From: Euphorbia lathyris
Taxonomy: Eukaryota; Streptophyta; Magnoliopsida; Malpighiales; Euphorbiaceae
Assembly: GCF_963576675.1 (NCBI RefSeq)
Contig: NC_088919.1
Location: 61,772,578 to 61,836,577 of the forward strand
Direction of reading: 5' to 3'
Length of the DNA stretch: 64,000 bases
This document shows, piece after piece, positions 10,739-22,581 of this stretch; position 1 is the first letter of the stretch; the number at the start of each line of letters is the position of its first letter. The notes under the pieces were generated by a model. It was not told where the DNA came from, made no database searches, and worked only from the letters and a program-made list of their open reading frames with translations. A program made the position numbers and the translations under genes.

Positions 10739-13707
10739 ATGACAAAAGTCTCTATAAACATCTCCGGTGCCGGTCACTCCCAAAACCGCTCCGATGACAA
10801 TCCCACTTCTCCTACCCAGCGTAATCCCACTAGAGCTGTTACGTCGAGCAAGAAAGCTCAAGCTATCCTAGCTACTTCTTCTAAAGGGAAACAGCAGATG
10901 AAGGACAAGGGTAAGAAAGTCGTACAATGCACCTACACTAAAATCTTTGAGAGTGTGAGGGGGTGGAAGATTGACCAATCTCGTTGGTTCTCACCCGGAT
11001 TCGTGGATGCCGAGAACCTTTCTGCGAGTGGATCAAGAAAAATGGCTGGACCGAGCTGTTCTCAGTTCGTGATTATACTTACCCTGAGTTGGTACGCGAA
11101 TTTTACGCCAACCTGAAGGTCGCCAAAGATGACAGGAACTACCTAGCCACTAATGTTCGAGGAAAGAACATCTCCATCACCCCAGCGTACCTTGCCTCAC
11201 TGTTCAAGTTAAAGAACGAAGGAGCTATACTTCGTAAGTCAGGTGACCATGACAAAACCAACTACGTTAAGACCTTCTGCAAACCTGAGGGTCACAAAGG
11301 TGAAATCTCGAGCACGTCCATGGGTCAACATCAAAAGATGGCCCATTATATACTGACAAATTTCCTCTACCCCAAAATAAACTGCACCAACTCAGCAACC
11401 AACTTCGAGCAGTGCTTCATATGGCACATGCTGACCTACACGCCGATCAATATGCCTGTTTTCATCATCGATGGGTTTTTACGAAGTACAGGAACCCTTA
11501 AGCTGGGCTCCTTCATCACTCGAATCCTCCAGGATCACAAGGTAGATACGGTTTCGGAGATTCGAATTCAGGGAACTGAAATAACAGCTGCTGCCCTATT
11601 TGGTTTGGCATATGACTTACTAATTGTGCCGAAGGAAGGAAAGAGGGAAGCTGAACAGAATGCTGAGGGGGCAAACACTGAGGGGGCTGTGACTCGCAAG
11701 GGCAGAACACAACGAAAGAGGAAAGCTGTGCAAAGCACCTCTAAAGGAGCTGTCTCTGCCCCAAAGAGGATCAAAGTTGTATATACCGGAACACAACCTC
11801 AAACTCAGCAAAGTCCGGGTGTATCTAGATCAGCTTCGAAACGACCTAAGGAAGCTGAGCCTGAGACAGAGGAAAGGGACGACATTGAAGAGCAACCGCT
11901 GAGAAAGAAGAAAAATAGGAAGCTCAACTTTGAGTTAAGACCCATCAAAGCCATACCGACTGACATCGTCGTTCCTCCTAACTCTCACTATGCACAAAGT
12001 CAAGGAATTGACGCTGAGCAACAGGCTGAGGAAGAACACGATCAAGATCAAGTAGGCGGTCAGCTTGATGAGGAAGAGTTGGATGACCAGTCTGAAGAAG
12101 ATGAACTGGATGATGAGTCAGATGAGGAAGACAGTGGTCAGGATGACACTGAAGAAACAGCTGAGGATGAGCAGTTTGAACCAATCAACACTGAGTTGGT
12201 TGAAGAAGAAGAAGCTGAGCACACAGAAACTACTCCTGCTGCTCAAGGGGAAAACTCACCTAATGACTCTATCGAGTCCATTCCTTGTGATCCCACTCCT
12301 CCAAAGCTTAAAAGACTCAGAAAGAAGAGCGTCGTTCGAAAACCGGTCATTGACCTAATGGGAGACTCCCCGCTGAGAGATGAAATCACTGACCTTACTG
12401 AGGTACATCTCAAATACTTCTCCAACCCTCCTGAGTCTGACCAAGGGCACTTAAAAAATCAAGCCTCTGTTTCTCCAAAGGAACATGCCAACTTGAATGC
12501 CTCCGCAAATCCAAGCAATGCCGAGCAATTGCTCGAAGATTCCGCTCCTCAAACTGTTGAGCAAGACAAGGAATTTCCTGCCCAGGTGGATGCTGAACTT
12601 CCTCCAATTCCATCACCAAGTCAGCTTCAGCCTGACACAGTGCAAGGAACTCTTTCTGCCGATCCTCCACTTCCCCAAGTAAATGTGCAGAATCAACTTC
12701 AGCCAGCTTCAACTAACAATGTTGGGCCAACCAATGTCGAGCAGAACCAAACATTGCCCCTATTCGGTTCTAATCCACTTCCGGCATCAAGGCCAACACT
12801 GGATGGATCTTTTAATTAAAACATTGCCTCTGAGTTTGGTAGACGCATTGTTGACTCAGCTCAAGCTCTCATCCAGGACCTCCAAAAATCAAGTACCAAT
12901 GCCGCTGAATCCAGTTCTGTTAAGACAACTTCACTCTCATCTATCACTCAGCTTCTCACCGAGATTAAAGGTATGAAGGACCTTCTGAGTGTTATAACTA
13001 CACTGCAATCTCAACAGTCCCGGCAGGACTTTATACTGAAACTGGCCGAACTCCAGCTGACCATTGTCAACCATATGAATTCTCTTCAATAGGAATTTCA
13101 TCAACTGTCAGCTACGAACTCAGCATATGCCACTTCTGCAGAAGTCCAACATCTCTTTCGCCAACTTCACACTGAGCAAGAGAAAACAAATCATCAGCTT
13201 TCCACCTCCTCTCAATGCTCCATTGAGCAAATTTCTGAGGCTGTGCATCTGCTGAACTTGAATAGGCAAGAGATGGCCACTGACGAGCTTAAAACGAACG
13301 GGATTCTGAAGTATTCTCGAGCCATCTACAGCGATGTGTGCAAAATCCAGGATCAGCGTGAGTATTATGATTCATCTCTGCTCAAGATGTTTCATCAAGC
13401 TTTTGCAATCCTCACTGACACCATGCACTGGGTTGGCAAGTCTCAAGCCGCTGTGTTAAGTATGCTGAGTGCCGCATCTATCGGTATTCCTCGAGACATT
13501 ATCGATGATGGCGTTCCCATCTTCGACGGAATGAATGAAAGCTCGAAAAAGCTAAAGGCATTTTCTCAACGTCTCGCTCAAGCTGCCAATGACTCAACCT
13601 TCATTCCCAAACCTGATGATGGCAAAAAGGGGGAGAAAGATCAATCCCCAAGAACTCAGCAAGCTTCAGGTAGTCAGCAACAGAAGGGCAAGGGCAAACA
13701 AAAGTAG
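10739..13707 (+). pseudogene. Copia1 extra ORF (third ORF of SIRE-type element), broken
   Basis: The homologue in Copia2 shows one long ORF of about 1040 codons. Here it starts at MTKVSINISGAG (10739) and is broken by a one-base frameshift near 11015, stops at about 12820 and 13090, and a late restart at 13243. The N-terminal third carries a conserved globular region (RWFSPGFV, then YPELVREFYANL, then RGKNISITPAYLASL, then FEQCFIWHMLTY). It resembles the 'putative plant transposon protein' domain known from Athila-type ORFs (family assignment from memory, not searched). The middle is acidic and low-complexity; the end is probably coiled coil. In SIRE elements this position is often called envelope-like, but I see no signal peptide or membrane segment. 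Confidence 0.75.
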
Positions 13708-14235
13708 CTTAGCTTATATTGAATAGGATAGCTAGCTGTTGTCTTTTGAACCTCTATATCTTTTTTTTTGTTCTGTTGTGCTGACTTAAAACAAATTATA
13801 TGCATCTCTATCTCTTTCAAAATGACTACCTGTATGCGATGCTTACTTAAGTAATTAATATAATTTGTTAAAAACGCATCTTCATTGAATCACCTGTGCT
13901 TTACTGTCTATATTATTTGATGATATGACTGATGTGTTGATCATGCATGTTGATCACTTCTTATATGTCGATTTAACTAAAACTCATTGAACAAATCATA
14001 CGCAGCGCTCTCTGATATTTAAAACCTTCCGCGTAAAACTGAGTTAAATAGAATATGTTCCATGAGCTGACCTATCTCTGAAAACTGACCTTAGACTTAT
14101 TCAATTAAACCTTGAAATGTTTAGAGTAAAACTAAGTCAGTAGCTCAACCCTTACGGGGGAGTTAATTACTTTAGGTCAACTATCATGGGGGAGCTCAAC
14201 ACTGAGTTCTTCGACTGAATATTTTTGCCAACATC
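13708..14235 (+). other. Copia1 3' untranslated region with two polypurine-like repeats
   Basis: No gene. Two gggggag words, near 14156-14162 and 14188-14194, precede the true polypurine tract. The first has a counterpart in Copia2. Confidence 0.6.
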
Positions 14236-14249
14236 AAAATGGGGGAGTT
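14236..14249 (+). other. Copia1 polypurine tract
   Basis: The sequence aaaatgggggagtt ends directly at the 3' LTR. It is the expected primer for plus-strand DNA synthesis. Confidence 0.88.
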
Positions 14250-15569
14250 TGTTGAAACACCTTTCCACATGATTTTGATTTGACAAAATTATTTAAGTAA
14301 AAATATTCTAACACATTAAATATAATATGCTTTGATTTATTACACTAATGTGTTTGTTCAATGTTGAGTTTAATTGTATATAAGACATTGAGAATAAAAA
14401 GACCAAAGGCCCATTAAGTGGAAGTTAAGCCCAAGTCAACATATCAATATCATTCGGCCCAAAAGATTCCAAAACAGAGCCGTATCAACTAAAACGACGA
14501 CTCAGCAAGAGAAGGATCGAGAAGCCTTCGTGGCAAAAGCTTCAAGATGAAGCTGCTGAGTTGGACGACAAAGCAGTCAGGACAGCGGCAGGAAATGTTC
14601 AACTTCTAGACAAAGTATTTCTACTTTGGGTAAAGTTCAGAAGGCGCATAAAGCTGTCTCGTGGACTTTTCCATAAATGGCGAAACATTCTGCCGAAGAC
14701 TGACGAAGATAGAAGATGCAAGAATTCTATTGGCCAACGACGCTGAGCACGCACAGAGTGACAACGACAGGAAGCCGTTTCCCTCCAACGGTTATTTTGA
14801 AATTCGAAATGACCAGGTGTCTCAAGTGTCACTATATAAAGGCCATCTATTTGCTTCAATCGATGCAGATCTTCAACTAGCAATCACGCTGACCAAATTC
14901 ATACTCGAAGAATCTGTGATAAAAGCAAAGCAAATACCTTACACCAATTTCCATACTTTTGTGTAAAAGTCTAGAGTGATTTCCAATCATCTAAAGTGTC
15001 TTAGCAATTGTTGTTTAGGACAATCTCATTATCATTTCTAGAAGTATAGAAAGGAGAGGCTGAGTACTCGGTTATAGTACTCAGCAATAGAATAGGAGTG
15101 AGTAGAGGTATAGAGGAAGGTACTCTTGTTATACTCAGCTTCTAGTTGTAAAAGGTTTGGTGCTCTACCTTTAAAGAGCTCAGTAGAGAATTCGAAAGCT
15201 CGGAACGTGTTCCGGGGACAGGACGTAAGCGTAGAGGCCGAACCTAGATAAATCTGCTGAGTAACATCTCTCTAACCTTAAACTCCTTTGATATATATAT
15301 TGCTTGCTTGAAAACTGACTAAGTAAAGAGGTCACGCTGAGTTGTGTGCATTGAGTATCTGAGTTCAGGAATAGACTCAAGTGCTATCTCTTGACTCAAG
15401 GAAAGAAGCTGACTTAGTCACCAGTTGACTAAGCTAGTGTCTTAAAATCACTCAGTGCGCTGTGTAATTCTCTTCATAAGGAAAAAGAAGTCAGCCTAAA
15501 CGAACAAATTTTAAAATAGTTCCTATCCCCCCCTTGGAACTATACTTGTTACGTTATAAGGGACCAAAA
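14250..15569 (+). repeat. Copia1 3' LTR
   Basis: 1320 bp, closely matching the 5' LTR, with the TATA box at 14832-14841. Its last bases are accaaaa rather than accaaca, so the terminal CA is mutated. The target duplication ggtat follows immediately at 15570-15574. Confidence 0.95.
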
Positions 15570-15574
15570 GGTAT

Positions 15575-17017
15575 GACCTTTCCTGCAATGAAATTTGCAT
15601 AGTCAGCGAACCAATGTACTGATAATATTGCCATTAACTTCTCATCGGGGAAAGATTCCTTGATGTCCTCGGAGAGGATCATCTCGTCCTCCTTGTTCTC
15701 CAAGCGGGAGAGGTGGTCAACTACTACATTCTCGACTCCCTTCTTGTCCCTTATCTCTAAATCGAATTCCTGGAGCAAACATCAGATGAGTCTAGGCTTT
15801 GCGTCCTGTTTAGAAAACAAGTACCTCAGGGCAGCATGGTGAGTATACACAATAATCTTAGAAAGCACAAGATAAGACCTAAACTTGTCTAAGGCGAAAA
15901 TGATAGCCAACAATTCTTTCTCTGTGGTGGTATAATTTACCTGAGCTTCATTTAAAGTCTTACTAGCATAGCAAATAGGCTGACAAATTTTATCTTTCTT
16001 TTGACCCAAGCATGCACCTACAGCTATGTCACTTGCATCGCACATTAGCTCAAATGGTCGGTCCCAATCTGGACTAACCATAATAGGGGCTTTCACCAAT
16101 TTACTTTTAAGTTCATTAAAAGCATCTAAGCATGCATCAGTGAAAACAAAATCGTCATCTTTCAAAAGCAATTGAGTTAAAGGCCTAGCAATTTTGGAAA
16201 AATCTCTAACGAATCGCCTATAGAATCTTGCATGCCCCAGGAAGCTTCTAACTGCTTTAACATTACAGGGGGGAGGTAGTTTATCTATTACGTCGATTTT
16301 AGTAGGGTCGACCTCTATCCCCCTTTCGGACACTCTATGCCCTAATACTATGCACTCTTTGACCATAAATTGACACTTCCCCCAGTTAAGAACCAGGCTA
16401 GTGTCTTCACAGCGCTGCAACATCAACTCTAGACTTTGTAGACAACTTTCAAAAGTGGATCCAAATATGGAGAAATCGTCCATGAATATCTCCATGAATT
16501 GCTCAACCATATCACTAAAAATTGCTGTCATGCATCTTTGGAATGTGGCGGGTGCGTTGCACAGGCCAAATGGCATTCGTCTATATGCAAAAGTCCCATA
16601 AGGGCATGTAAAAGTGGTCTTTTCCTGATCTTTCAGATCGACCGGTATTTGCATATAGCCCGAATAACCGTCTACAGTGCAATAGAAACACTTACCTGAC
16701 ATTCGCTCTAGCATCTGATCGATGAATGGAAGTGGGAAGTGATCTTTCCTTGTGGCATCGTTCAGCTTCCTGCAGTCTATACACATACGCCAACCAGTCA
16801 CCTTCCTCATAGGGATCAGTTCGTTTTTCTCGTTCAGCATCACTGTAGTTCCGCCTTTCTTAGGAACGACCTGCACAGGACTAACCCAAGGGCTGTCAGA
16901 AATGGGAAAAATTATACCTGCATCTAAGAGCTTGATCACTTCGGCCTTCACAACTTCCTTCATTTTGGGGTTCAATCGTCGCTGCGGTTGTACAGTTGGT
17001 TTGATCTCGTCCTCCAT
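15575..17017 (-). pseudogene. Athila-A pol, reverse transcriptase and RNase H
   Basis: The open part from 17017 to 15782 starts at MEDEIKPTVQPQRRLNP and contains the fingers/palm blocks ([37 protein letters not shown]), the catalytic FMDDFSIFG, and RNase H (LMCDASDIAVGACLG). RNase H continues past an in-frame TGA (RLI-stop, where Athila-B has Arg) into 15778-15575, ending at the Copia1 insertion. The frame resumes at 3993 with integrase. Upstream, two TAG codons separate it from the protease section. Confidence 0.9.
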
Positions 17018-17068
17018 GTAAATCCTATGGGTGCATATAGAGGGGTTGATTCCCTATATGTCTGCCAT

Positions 17069-18233
17069 CTACCATCCAAAAGTGCTTTTATGTGTGCGCA
17101 GAACTTTAATTAACTGCTCTTCCATATCCCTGGTCAGCTCAGAAGAAATAATCACAGGCAACGACATAGGTGGTTGCAAAAATGCATACTTAAGATGAAC
17201 ATGTAATGGTTTAAGGTCGAGGATCGGCGGTTCCTCAATGGAAGGTTTTGGAAGAGAACCGGAATTACTTACTAATTCCTCAACGTGTCGAATCCAATAA
17301 CACTTTTCTACCTCCAACTCACTTAACTCAATTAGTTCGCTTTCAGCCACCTTGATCTCAACAGGTGCTAGACTTTGTTCCTGATCTTCCTGGAAGACAT
17401 CTTCAACAATAACATCGTTAGCACAAATAAAATTACAAGAAGAAGTGTCTACCGGATACTTCATTGATTTCACAACGCTGAATTCCACTTTCTCATCGTG
17501 TAATCGAAGAAACAGCTTTCCTTCTTCCACGTCGATAAGTGTCGTCCATGTTGCTAGGAACGGTCTTCCCAAAATAATGGGCACCTAATCATCCTCCTCA
17601 ATGTCCAGAATTACAAAGTCTGCAGGGAAGATGAACTTGCCAACCTTCACGAGTAAGTCCTTGACAATTCCGGTTGGCCTCCGTACTGAGCGGTCTGCCA
17701 ATTGAATGATGACCGAAGTTGGACTCGGGTCTCCCATGCCCAATTTCCTGTATACAGATAGTGGCATCAGATTAATACTGGCACCCAGATCACAAAGTTC
17801 ATACTTGAAATGTGTACTACCTATGGTGCAAGGAATGCTGAAACTACCAGGATCCTTAGATTTTTTTGGCAGATTCGTGCTCAACATAGCAGAGCATTCC
17901 TGGCTCAACATTACAGTCTCATGGTCCCCTAACTTCCATTTTTTTGTGATTAGCTCCTTAAGGAATTTCCCATAAACAGGCATGTTTTCAAGTAGTTCAA
18001 GAAAAGGAAGATTGATTTCAATTTTCTTAAACACATTTAAAATTTTTGCATATTCCTTATCTAATTTAGTCTTTCGACTTGGATAGGGTAGGGGTACCTT
18101 AGTATGCTGAACATTTGGGTCAGCAAACAGTTTAGGGTTAGGGAGACTTACCTGAACTGGAGTGGAGGCGGCTGGGGAGATTTTTTCAGCGAGATGTGAC
18201 CCAGAGGGGTCATCTCGCCGAGACACTATAGTG
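17069..18233 (-). pseudogene. Athila-A gag-pol linker and protease
   Basis: The fragment contains the retropepsin motif [19 protein letters not shown], the flap-side block ADRSVRRPTGIVKDLLVKVG, and [25 protein letters not shown] at about 17585 lies between EEDD and VPIILG. The N-terminal end encodes SRRD from a palindrome and is cut by the solo LTR at 18234. Any start codon placed inside the solo LTR is not the native start; the protein continues from gag at 19584. Confidence 0.85.
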
Positions 18234-19578
18234 TGTTGAAACACCTTTCCATATAATTTTGATTTGACAAAATTGTTTAAGTGTAATTAAAAATATTCTA
18301 AACACACTAAGTTTAAATGCTTTGATTTATTCTACTAATGTGTTTGTTCAATGTTGAGTTAAATTGTTTATAAGACATAAAGATTAAAAGGCCCAAAGCC
18401 CAATACGGAAGTCAAAGCCCAAGTCAAACAGTTCAAGGCAACTCGACCCGCGTATGTCAAAACGCTGTCGTTATGTACAAAACGCAGCTCAGTGGAAGAA
18501 GGATCTAGAAGACCTTCGTTGAACAACTTCGGGATGAAGCTGCTGAGTTGAATCGACAAAGAGTACAAGACAGCAGCTGAGCAAGAACAACTTCCAGACA
18601 AAGTGTTTCCACTTTGGGTAAAGTTCAGAAGACACAGAACGCTGTCTAGTTGACCTTACCATAAATGGAGAGACAATCTGCCGAGCTGACTAAAAGCTAC
18701 TCAACACTGACCGAGGACAGAAGATACTCAAATCTGATTGGCCGAGAGCTCTGAGCAAGACTGAGTGACAACGACAGGAAGCCGTTTCCCTCCAACGGTT
18801 ATTTCGAAATTCGAAATGACCGATGTCTCAGACGTCTCTATAAATAGAGCCCTTCAGTTGCTTCATTTCACACGGAACTTGATCAAGCCATTACGCTGAC
18901 CAAAATTCTACTCAAAGTTCTGCAAGAAAAAGCAAAGCAATCTTACACCAAATTTCATATCTTTCGTGTAAAAGTCTAGAGTGATTATTCAATCATCTAA
19001 GGTGTCTTAGCAACTGTTGTTTAGGACAAACACTTATCATTTCTAGAGATTAGAAAGGAGAGGCTGAGTACTCAGTTATAGTACTCAGCGAGAGATTAGG
19101 AGTGAGTAGAGGTATAGAGGAAGGTACTCTTGTTATACTCAGCTTCTAAGTTGTAAAAGGTTTGATGCTCTACCGTTAAAGAGCTCAGTAGAGAATTCGA
19201 AATCTTGGAACGTGTTCCGGGGACAGGACGTAGGCTTGGAGGCCGAACCTGGATAAATCTGCTGAGTAATATCTTTCTAACCTTAAACTCCTTAATATAT
19301 ATATTGCTTGCTTAAACAAAACTGACCAAGTAAAGAGGTCAAGCTGAGTTGTGCACATTGAATATCTGAGCTCAGGAATAGACCCTAAGTGCTATCTCCT
19401 GACTCAAGTAAAGAAACTGACCTAGTCACCAGTTGACTAAGCCAGTGTCTTGCTATTCACTCAGCGCCGCTGTTAAAACCTTTTTCCTGAAGAAAAAGAA
19501 GTCTGCCCCAAAGAAAAATTTTAAATAGTTCCTAACCCCCCCTTGGAACTATACTTGTAACGTTATAAGGGACCAACA
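18234..19578 (+). mobile_element. Solo copia LTR (SIRE-type) with target duplication tagtg
   Basis: Begins tgttgaaacacc and ends accaaca, 1345 bp, related to the Copia1 and Copia2 LTRs but distinct from both. The TATA box ctataaatag is at 18838-18847. Perfect duplication tagtg lies at 18229-18233 and 19579-19583. No internal region remains, so it arose by recombination between the two LTRs of a full element. It sits in the middle of a 36-bp palindrome of Athila-A. Confidence 0.95.
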
Positions 19579-19583
19579 TAGTG

Positions 19584-21080
19584 TCTCGCCGAGATGCCTC
19601 GGGAGATGGGTTCGCATCTTCATCGAAAGAATCTCCTAGGCCGCTTCTTACCTGATTCCCACTCCTTAGTTGGATGACATGGACCCTTTCCTTCGGATTT
19701 TACTCGCTGTTTGGGGATAGTTGTCCCACATGACGTTCAGAGTTATTCCTTGCCATTTGTCCCAACTGCGTCTCCAACTGCTTCGTATGAGCTTCATTCT
19801 GGACCATGCGAGTTTCCATTCCTGAGACTCTCCTGTCTATTGCTCCAAACACTTTTATCATGGCATCCACCTTATCTTCCAGGGTGTCTTTCTTCTTTTG
19901 GTATTGGTTCTGATTTTACTGAGGCGGTGCTGAAGAGGTCCCCTGATTGGGATTCTGAAATCCGGGTGGTCCCAAGGCGGCTTGGTTGTTGGACCAACTG
20001 AATCCCGGGTGATTTTGTCTCCAAGAGGGGTTGTAATTATTCTGATAAGGTCCATTATGCTTCATATAATTGACTTGTTCCAGCACTATGGGGCATTCTG
20101 TGTTTCTATGCTCTCCCACACAGATTTCGCATTTGAAGACTGGCGCAGGCGGTGGTTCGGACTTTTTCATCTCAGCCATAAGAAGATCAAGCTTTTCTAT
20201 CAGAGCTGCTACATGAGAGTATGATTCTGATGTCCCTATCGATGTTGATGACGGGGCCTCCACAGCAAATACACCCCGCCTTGGGGTTGGCTTCTCTATC
20301 TGCCAGTGCGCACTACGCTCTGCTAGCTCCTTCACAAGGCTATAAGCGACTGCAGCAGTCTTACTGAATAGATTACCACCTACAGCTGCATCCAAAGAAG
20401 CTCGGTTAGCAGAAGAAATACCAGAGTAAAAGAGTTGTAACAAATTGTGCTTTTCAAACCCATGATGTGGGCACTTTCGCAGAAGCTTTTGGAATCGTTC
20501 CCAAGCCAAGTGTAGATTTTCGCTCTCAAACTGTTTGAAACAGTTGATATTGCTCTTGAACTGGGCCGTCTTGGACGGCGGAAAATACTTGGCCAGAAAT
20601 TCACTGACTGTGCTATCCCAATCAGCTAGGGACCCTGGCTCCAATGAAGCTAGCCAATCTGCTGCTTCATCCTTCAAAGAAAAATGAAATAATGTCATAT
20701 GTACATCTTCAGCAGTAACATTGTTATATTTGAAAGTGCTGCAATAGAGGGTGAATTTGTTCAAGTGAGCATTGGGATCCTCGTGATATTCTCCACCGAA
20801 TTGTCCCGAGTTTTGGATCATCGCTGGTTTTATCTCAAAAGAAGTTGCTGCAATGGTAGGTTGCACTAGACTAGAAGTAGTTGTAGGCCTTGTAGCCTTG
20901 AGAAGCTCCATGATAGAAGGTGGGTTGGCCATCTCTTCCAGTTGAGGGATCTCTTCCTCAGGGGGGGTCGGTTTCTTCCACCCTAACCTGCTGCCTGTGT
21001 GCTTTCCTTAACCTGCGCACAGTTCTATCAATTTCAGGGTCAAAATGCAAAGGTGAATAACTTCGAGAACGTCGGTGCAT
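19584..21080 (-). pseudogene. Athila-A gag
   Basis: The likely start is the ATG at 21078-21080 (MHRRSRSYSP, an Arg-rich N-terminus common in Athila gag). The frame shifts in a run of seven Gs at 20961-20967, after which 20932-19916 is open (MANPPSIMELLKATRP). It contains the capsid region (DPNAHLNKFTLYC, EAADWLASLEPGS, FLAKYFPPSKT), a CCHC-like knuckle CEICVGEHRNTEC, and the NPSWRQNHPGFSW tail. A TAA at 19916-19918 interrupts, then the frame continues to the solo LTR. Gag builds the particle and binds element RNA. Confidence 0.85.
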
Positions 21081-21155
21081 AAACTAAAAACAAAAAAATA
21101 AAATAAACATCAAGATCAAATTTCGATTTTTTGACTTAATGTGCACTCGCGTGCC

Positions 21156-21173
21156 TCCCCGGCAACGGCGCCA
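21156..21173 (-). other. Athila-A primer-binding site (tRNA-Asp)
   Basis: The + strand reads tccccggcaacggcgcca, identical to the 3' end of plant tRNA-Asp including CCA, so the minus strand is its exact complement. It lies six bases from the LTR, the usual arrangement in Athila elements. Confidence 0.95.
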
Positions 21174-21179
21174 AAAACT

Positions 21180-22581
21180 TGATGCTCCTTGGATATATAG
21201 CAAAATTAAGGTCAAGTATAAACTTATCGCAACAAGTAATAAAGTGTGCAAGCACAGGTCGAACCCACAGAGAGACATGATTGCAGAGCCACTAAGTTTA
21301 ATCAAACGTCCAAATGTCAAGACAAATAAGATTGGGATGGAATTGACATTAATCAAATGTGCAATTAATTATAAGGAACTGAAAATTAACGCTAGGGGTA
21401 TCAATTGATGAGATTAATGGATGAGAAATCTAGGATTTCGGATCCTTTGGTCGAACCATTTATCTAGGTTGAGAGCAATGAGTTATCAAATCATGTCAAA
21501 ACATAACGGCAACCGTTCTAGAAAGGGCACGAATGTGATCAGTATTCTAAGGCCCATATTCACATGTGTTCAAACAATAGCTTGGTTAGGCAATATGTTC
21601 TCCGACATGCAAAGCATTACCAAGTCATGTTCGATTGAACTCTAAGTCGTAGCCTGAGTAAGAACCGCACTCCTAGTATCCTAGCGAGGTCTTACTGTAA
21701 GGGTTCAGATTAGATTCTCTCCTCTCGGTCTCGAATCTATCTAAAATTCTATCTCCTCTCGGAATCAAGACATTAAATACAAACAATCAGATTATAGTTG
21801 ACAATCAAATCATACCCTGACTCTAAACCTAGATATAATCATTCACACCAAATTCACCTCCATCCCAGATCGGATGGAGATTAGCTCATAGATAGGCAAA
21901 TCAACACAATCATAATGATAATGATGAAATCCATAAATATATTGAAATTCAATAGAAAAGTACAAAGGAGAAGAAAACTAGACTGTCACTCTAGTGATCG
22001 TCGATGAATCCTCGATTGAAAATCTCAAGAAATGGAATGAGAGCAATTGAAAATCCCAAATGCAATGATTGAGCAAAAGCCTAGCTTCTAAAAATATGTT
22101 CTGATACAAAAATGGCTGCTCAATTGCTTAAAAAGAAGAACTCCCTAAAAATAAAACCTAATTCCCTTTTATAGTCACACCAAGAGCTAAAAGGGCAAAA
22201 AAGGAAATTACAGGAATAAAAATTGATATTTTCATGTCTTCATAGGGCCAACTCAGCATTAAGGGCCGGATTTGCTCTTGCAGAAGCGATAATTCGCGTT
22301 TTGTCTCTCCGAGAAGCGGGTTGTCTCGGCGAGACAATGGCTGTCTCGGCGAGACAGCATATGGCCGAGTCCACTTCAGCTCCCCGTCCTCTCGATTGAT
22401 GTTTAACTGCTTCCTAAAGCTCCGAGGAGGTCCAAAAAGTCCTGAAAAGCACTAATCATGCCATAAGGTAAAGAAAACATAAAACCGACCTAAAGCACGA
22501 AAATAATAAACGAAAACGGTTGAAAAAACTAAGAACAATGAAGGAAATGCCCATAAACATCTATGAAATATGGAAATATCA
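21180..22581 (-). repeat. Athila-A 5' LTR, with TATA box and palindrome array
   Basis: On the + strand it begins tgatgctcc beside the primer site and ends aaatatca where it interrupts a LINE ORF, giving 1402 bp. On the transcribed (minus) strand the TATA box ctataaaagg is at 22165-22174. About 126 bp upstream lies an array (22300-22360): one degenerate unit, then two perfect tgtctcggcgagaca palindromes. No matching second LTR was found at the other end of the element. Confidence 0.85.

Larger units (their letters stand above)
3999..15569 (+). mobile_element. Copia1: SIRE/Maximus-type Ty1/copia element with extra 3' ORF
   Basis: A complete element: 5' LTR 3999-5317, tRNA-Met primer site, gag, pol (protease, integrase, reverse transcriptase, RNase H), a third ORF, polypurine tract, and 3' LTR 14250-15569. 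It is flanked by the target duplication ggtat (3994-3998 and 15570-15574). The 3' LTR ends AA instead of the expected CA. The extra ORF between pol and the 3' LTR is the mark of the SIRE/Maximus group. Coding regions carry stops and frameshifts, so it cannot make its own proteins. Confidence 0.93.
2700..22581 (-). mobile_element. Athila-A: Athila-type Ty3/gypsy element, interrupted by two copia insertions
   Basis: In minus-strand order: 5' LTR (21180-22581), tRNA-Asp primer site, gag, protease, reverse transcriptase and RNase H, then integrase (ending about 2755). Copia1 and a solo LTR interrupt it. Both carry perfect 5-bp target duplications, and removing them rejoins the Athila reading frame, so the pieces belong to one element. 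The gag motifs (CEIC knuckle, NPSW/FSW repeats) and the MDDF catalytic box fit the Athila lineage. Sequence left of about 2700 does not match the 5' LTR, so the 3' LTR is lost, replaced or outside the window. The left boundary is approximate. Confidence 0.85.

Noticed and set aside
10739..13707. Calling the third copia ORF an envelope glycoprotein
   Set aside because: Neither this copy nor the better one at 26907-30029 shows a signal peptide, membrane helix or furin-type site. The conserved region looks like a plant transposon protein domain instead.
17585..18244. Native start codon MFQHTIVSRRD for the Athila-A protease segment
   Set aside because: The Met and the next residues come from the solo LTR that ends the segment at 18234. 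The Athila frame continues from 19584.
21156..21173. A tRNA-Asp gene
   Set aside because: Only the last 18 bases of tRNA-Asp match. The position beside an LTR makes it the primer-binding site; there is no cloverleaf around it.
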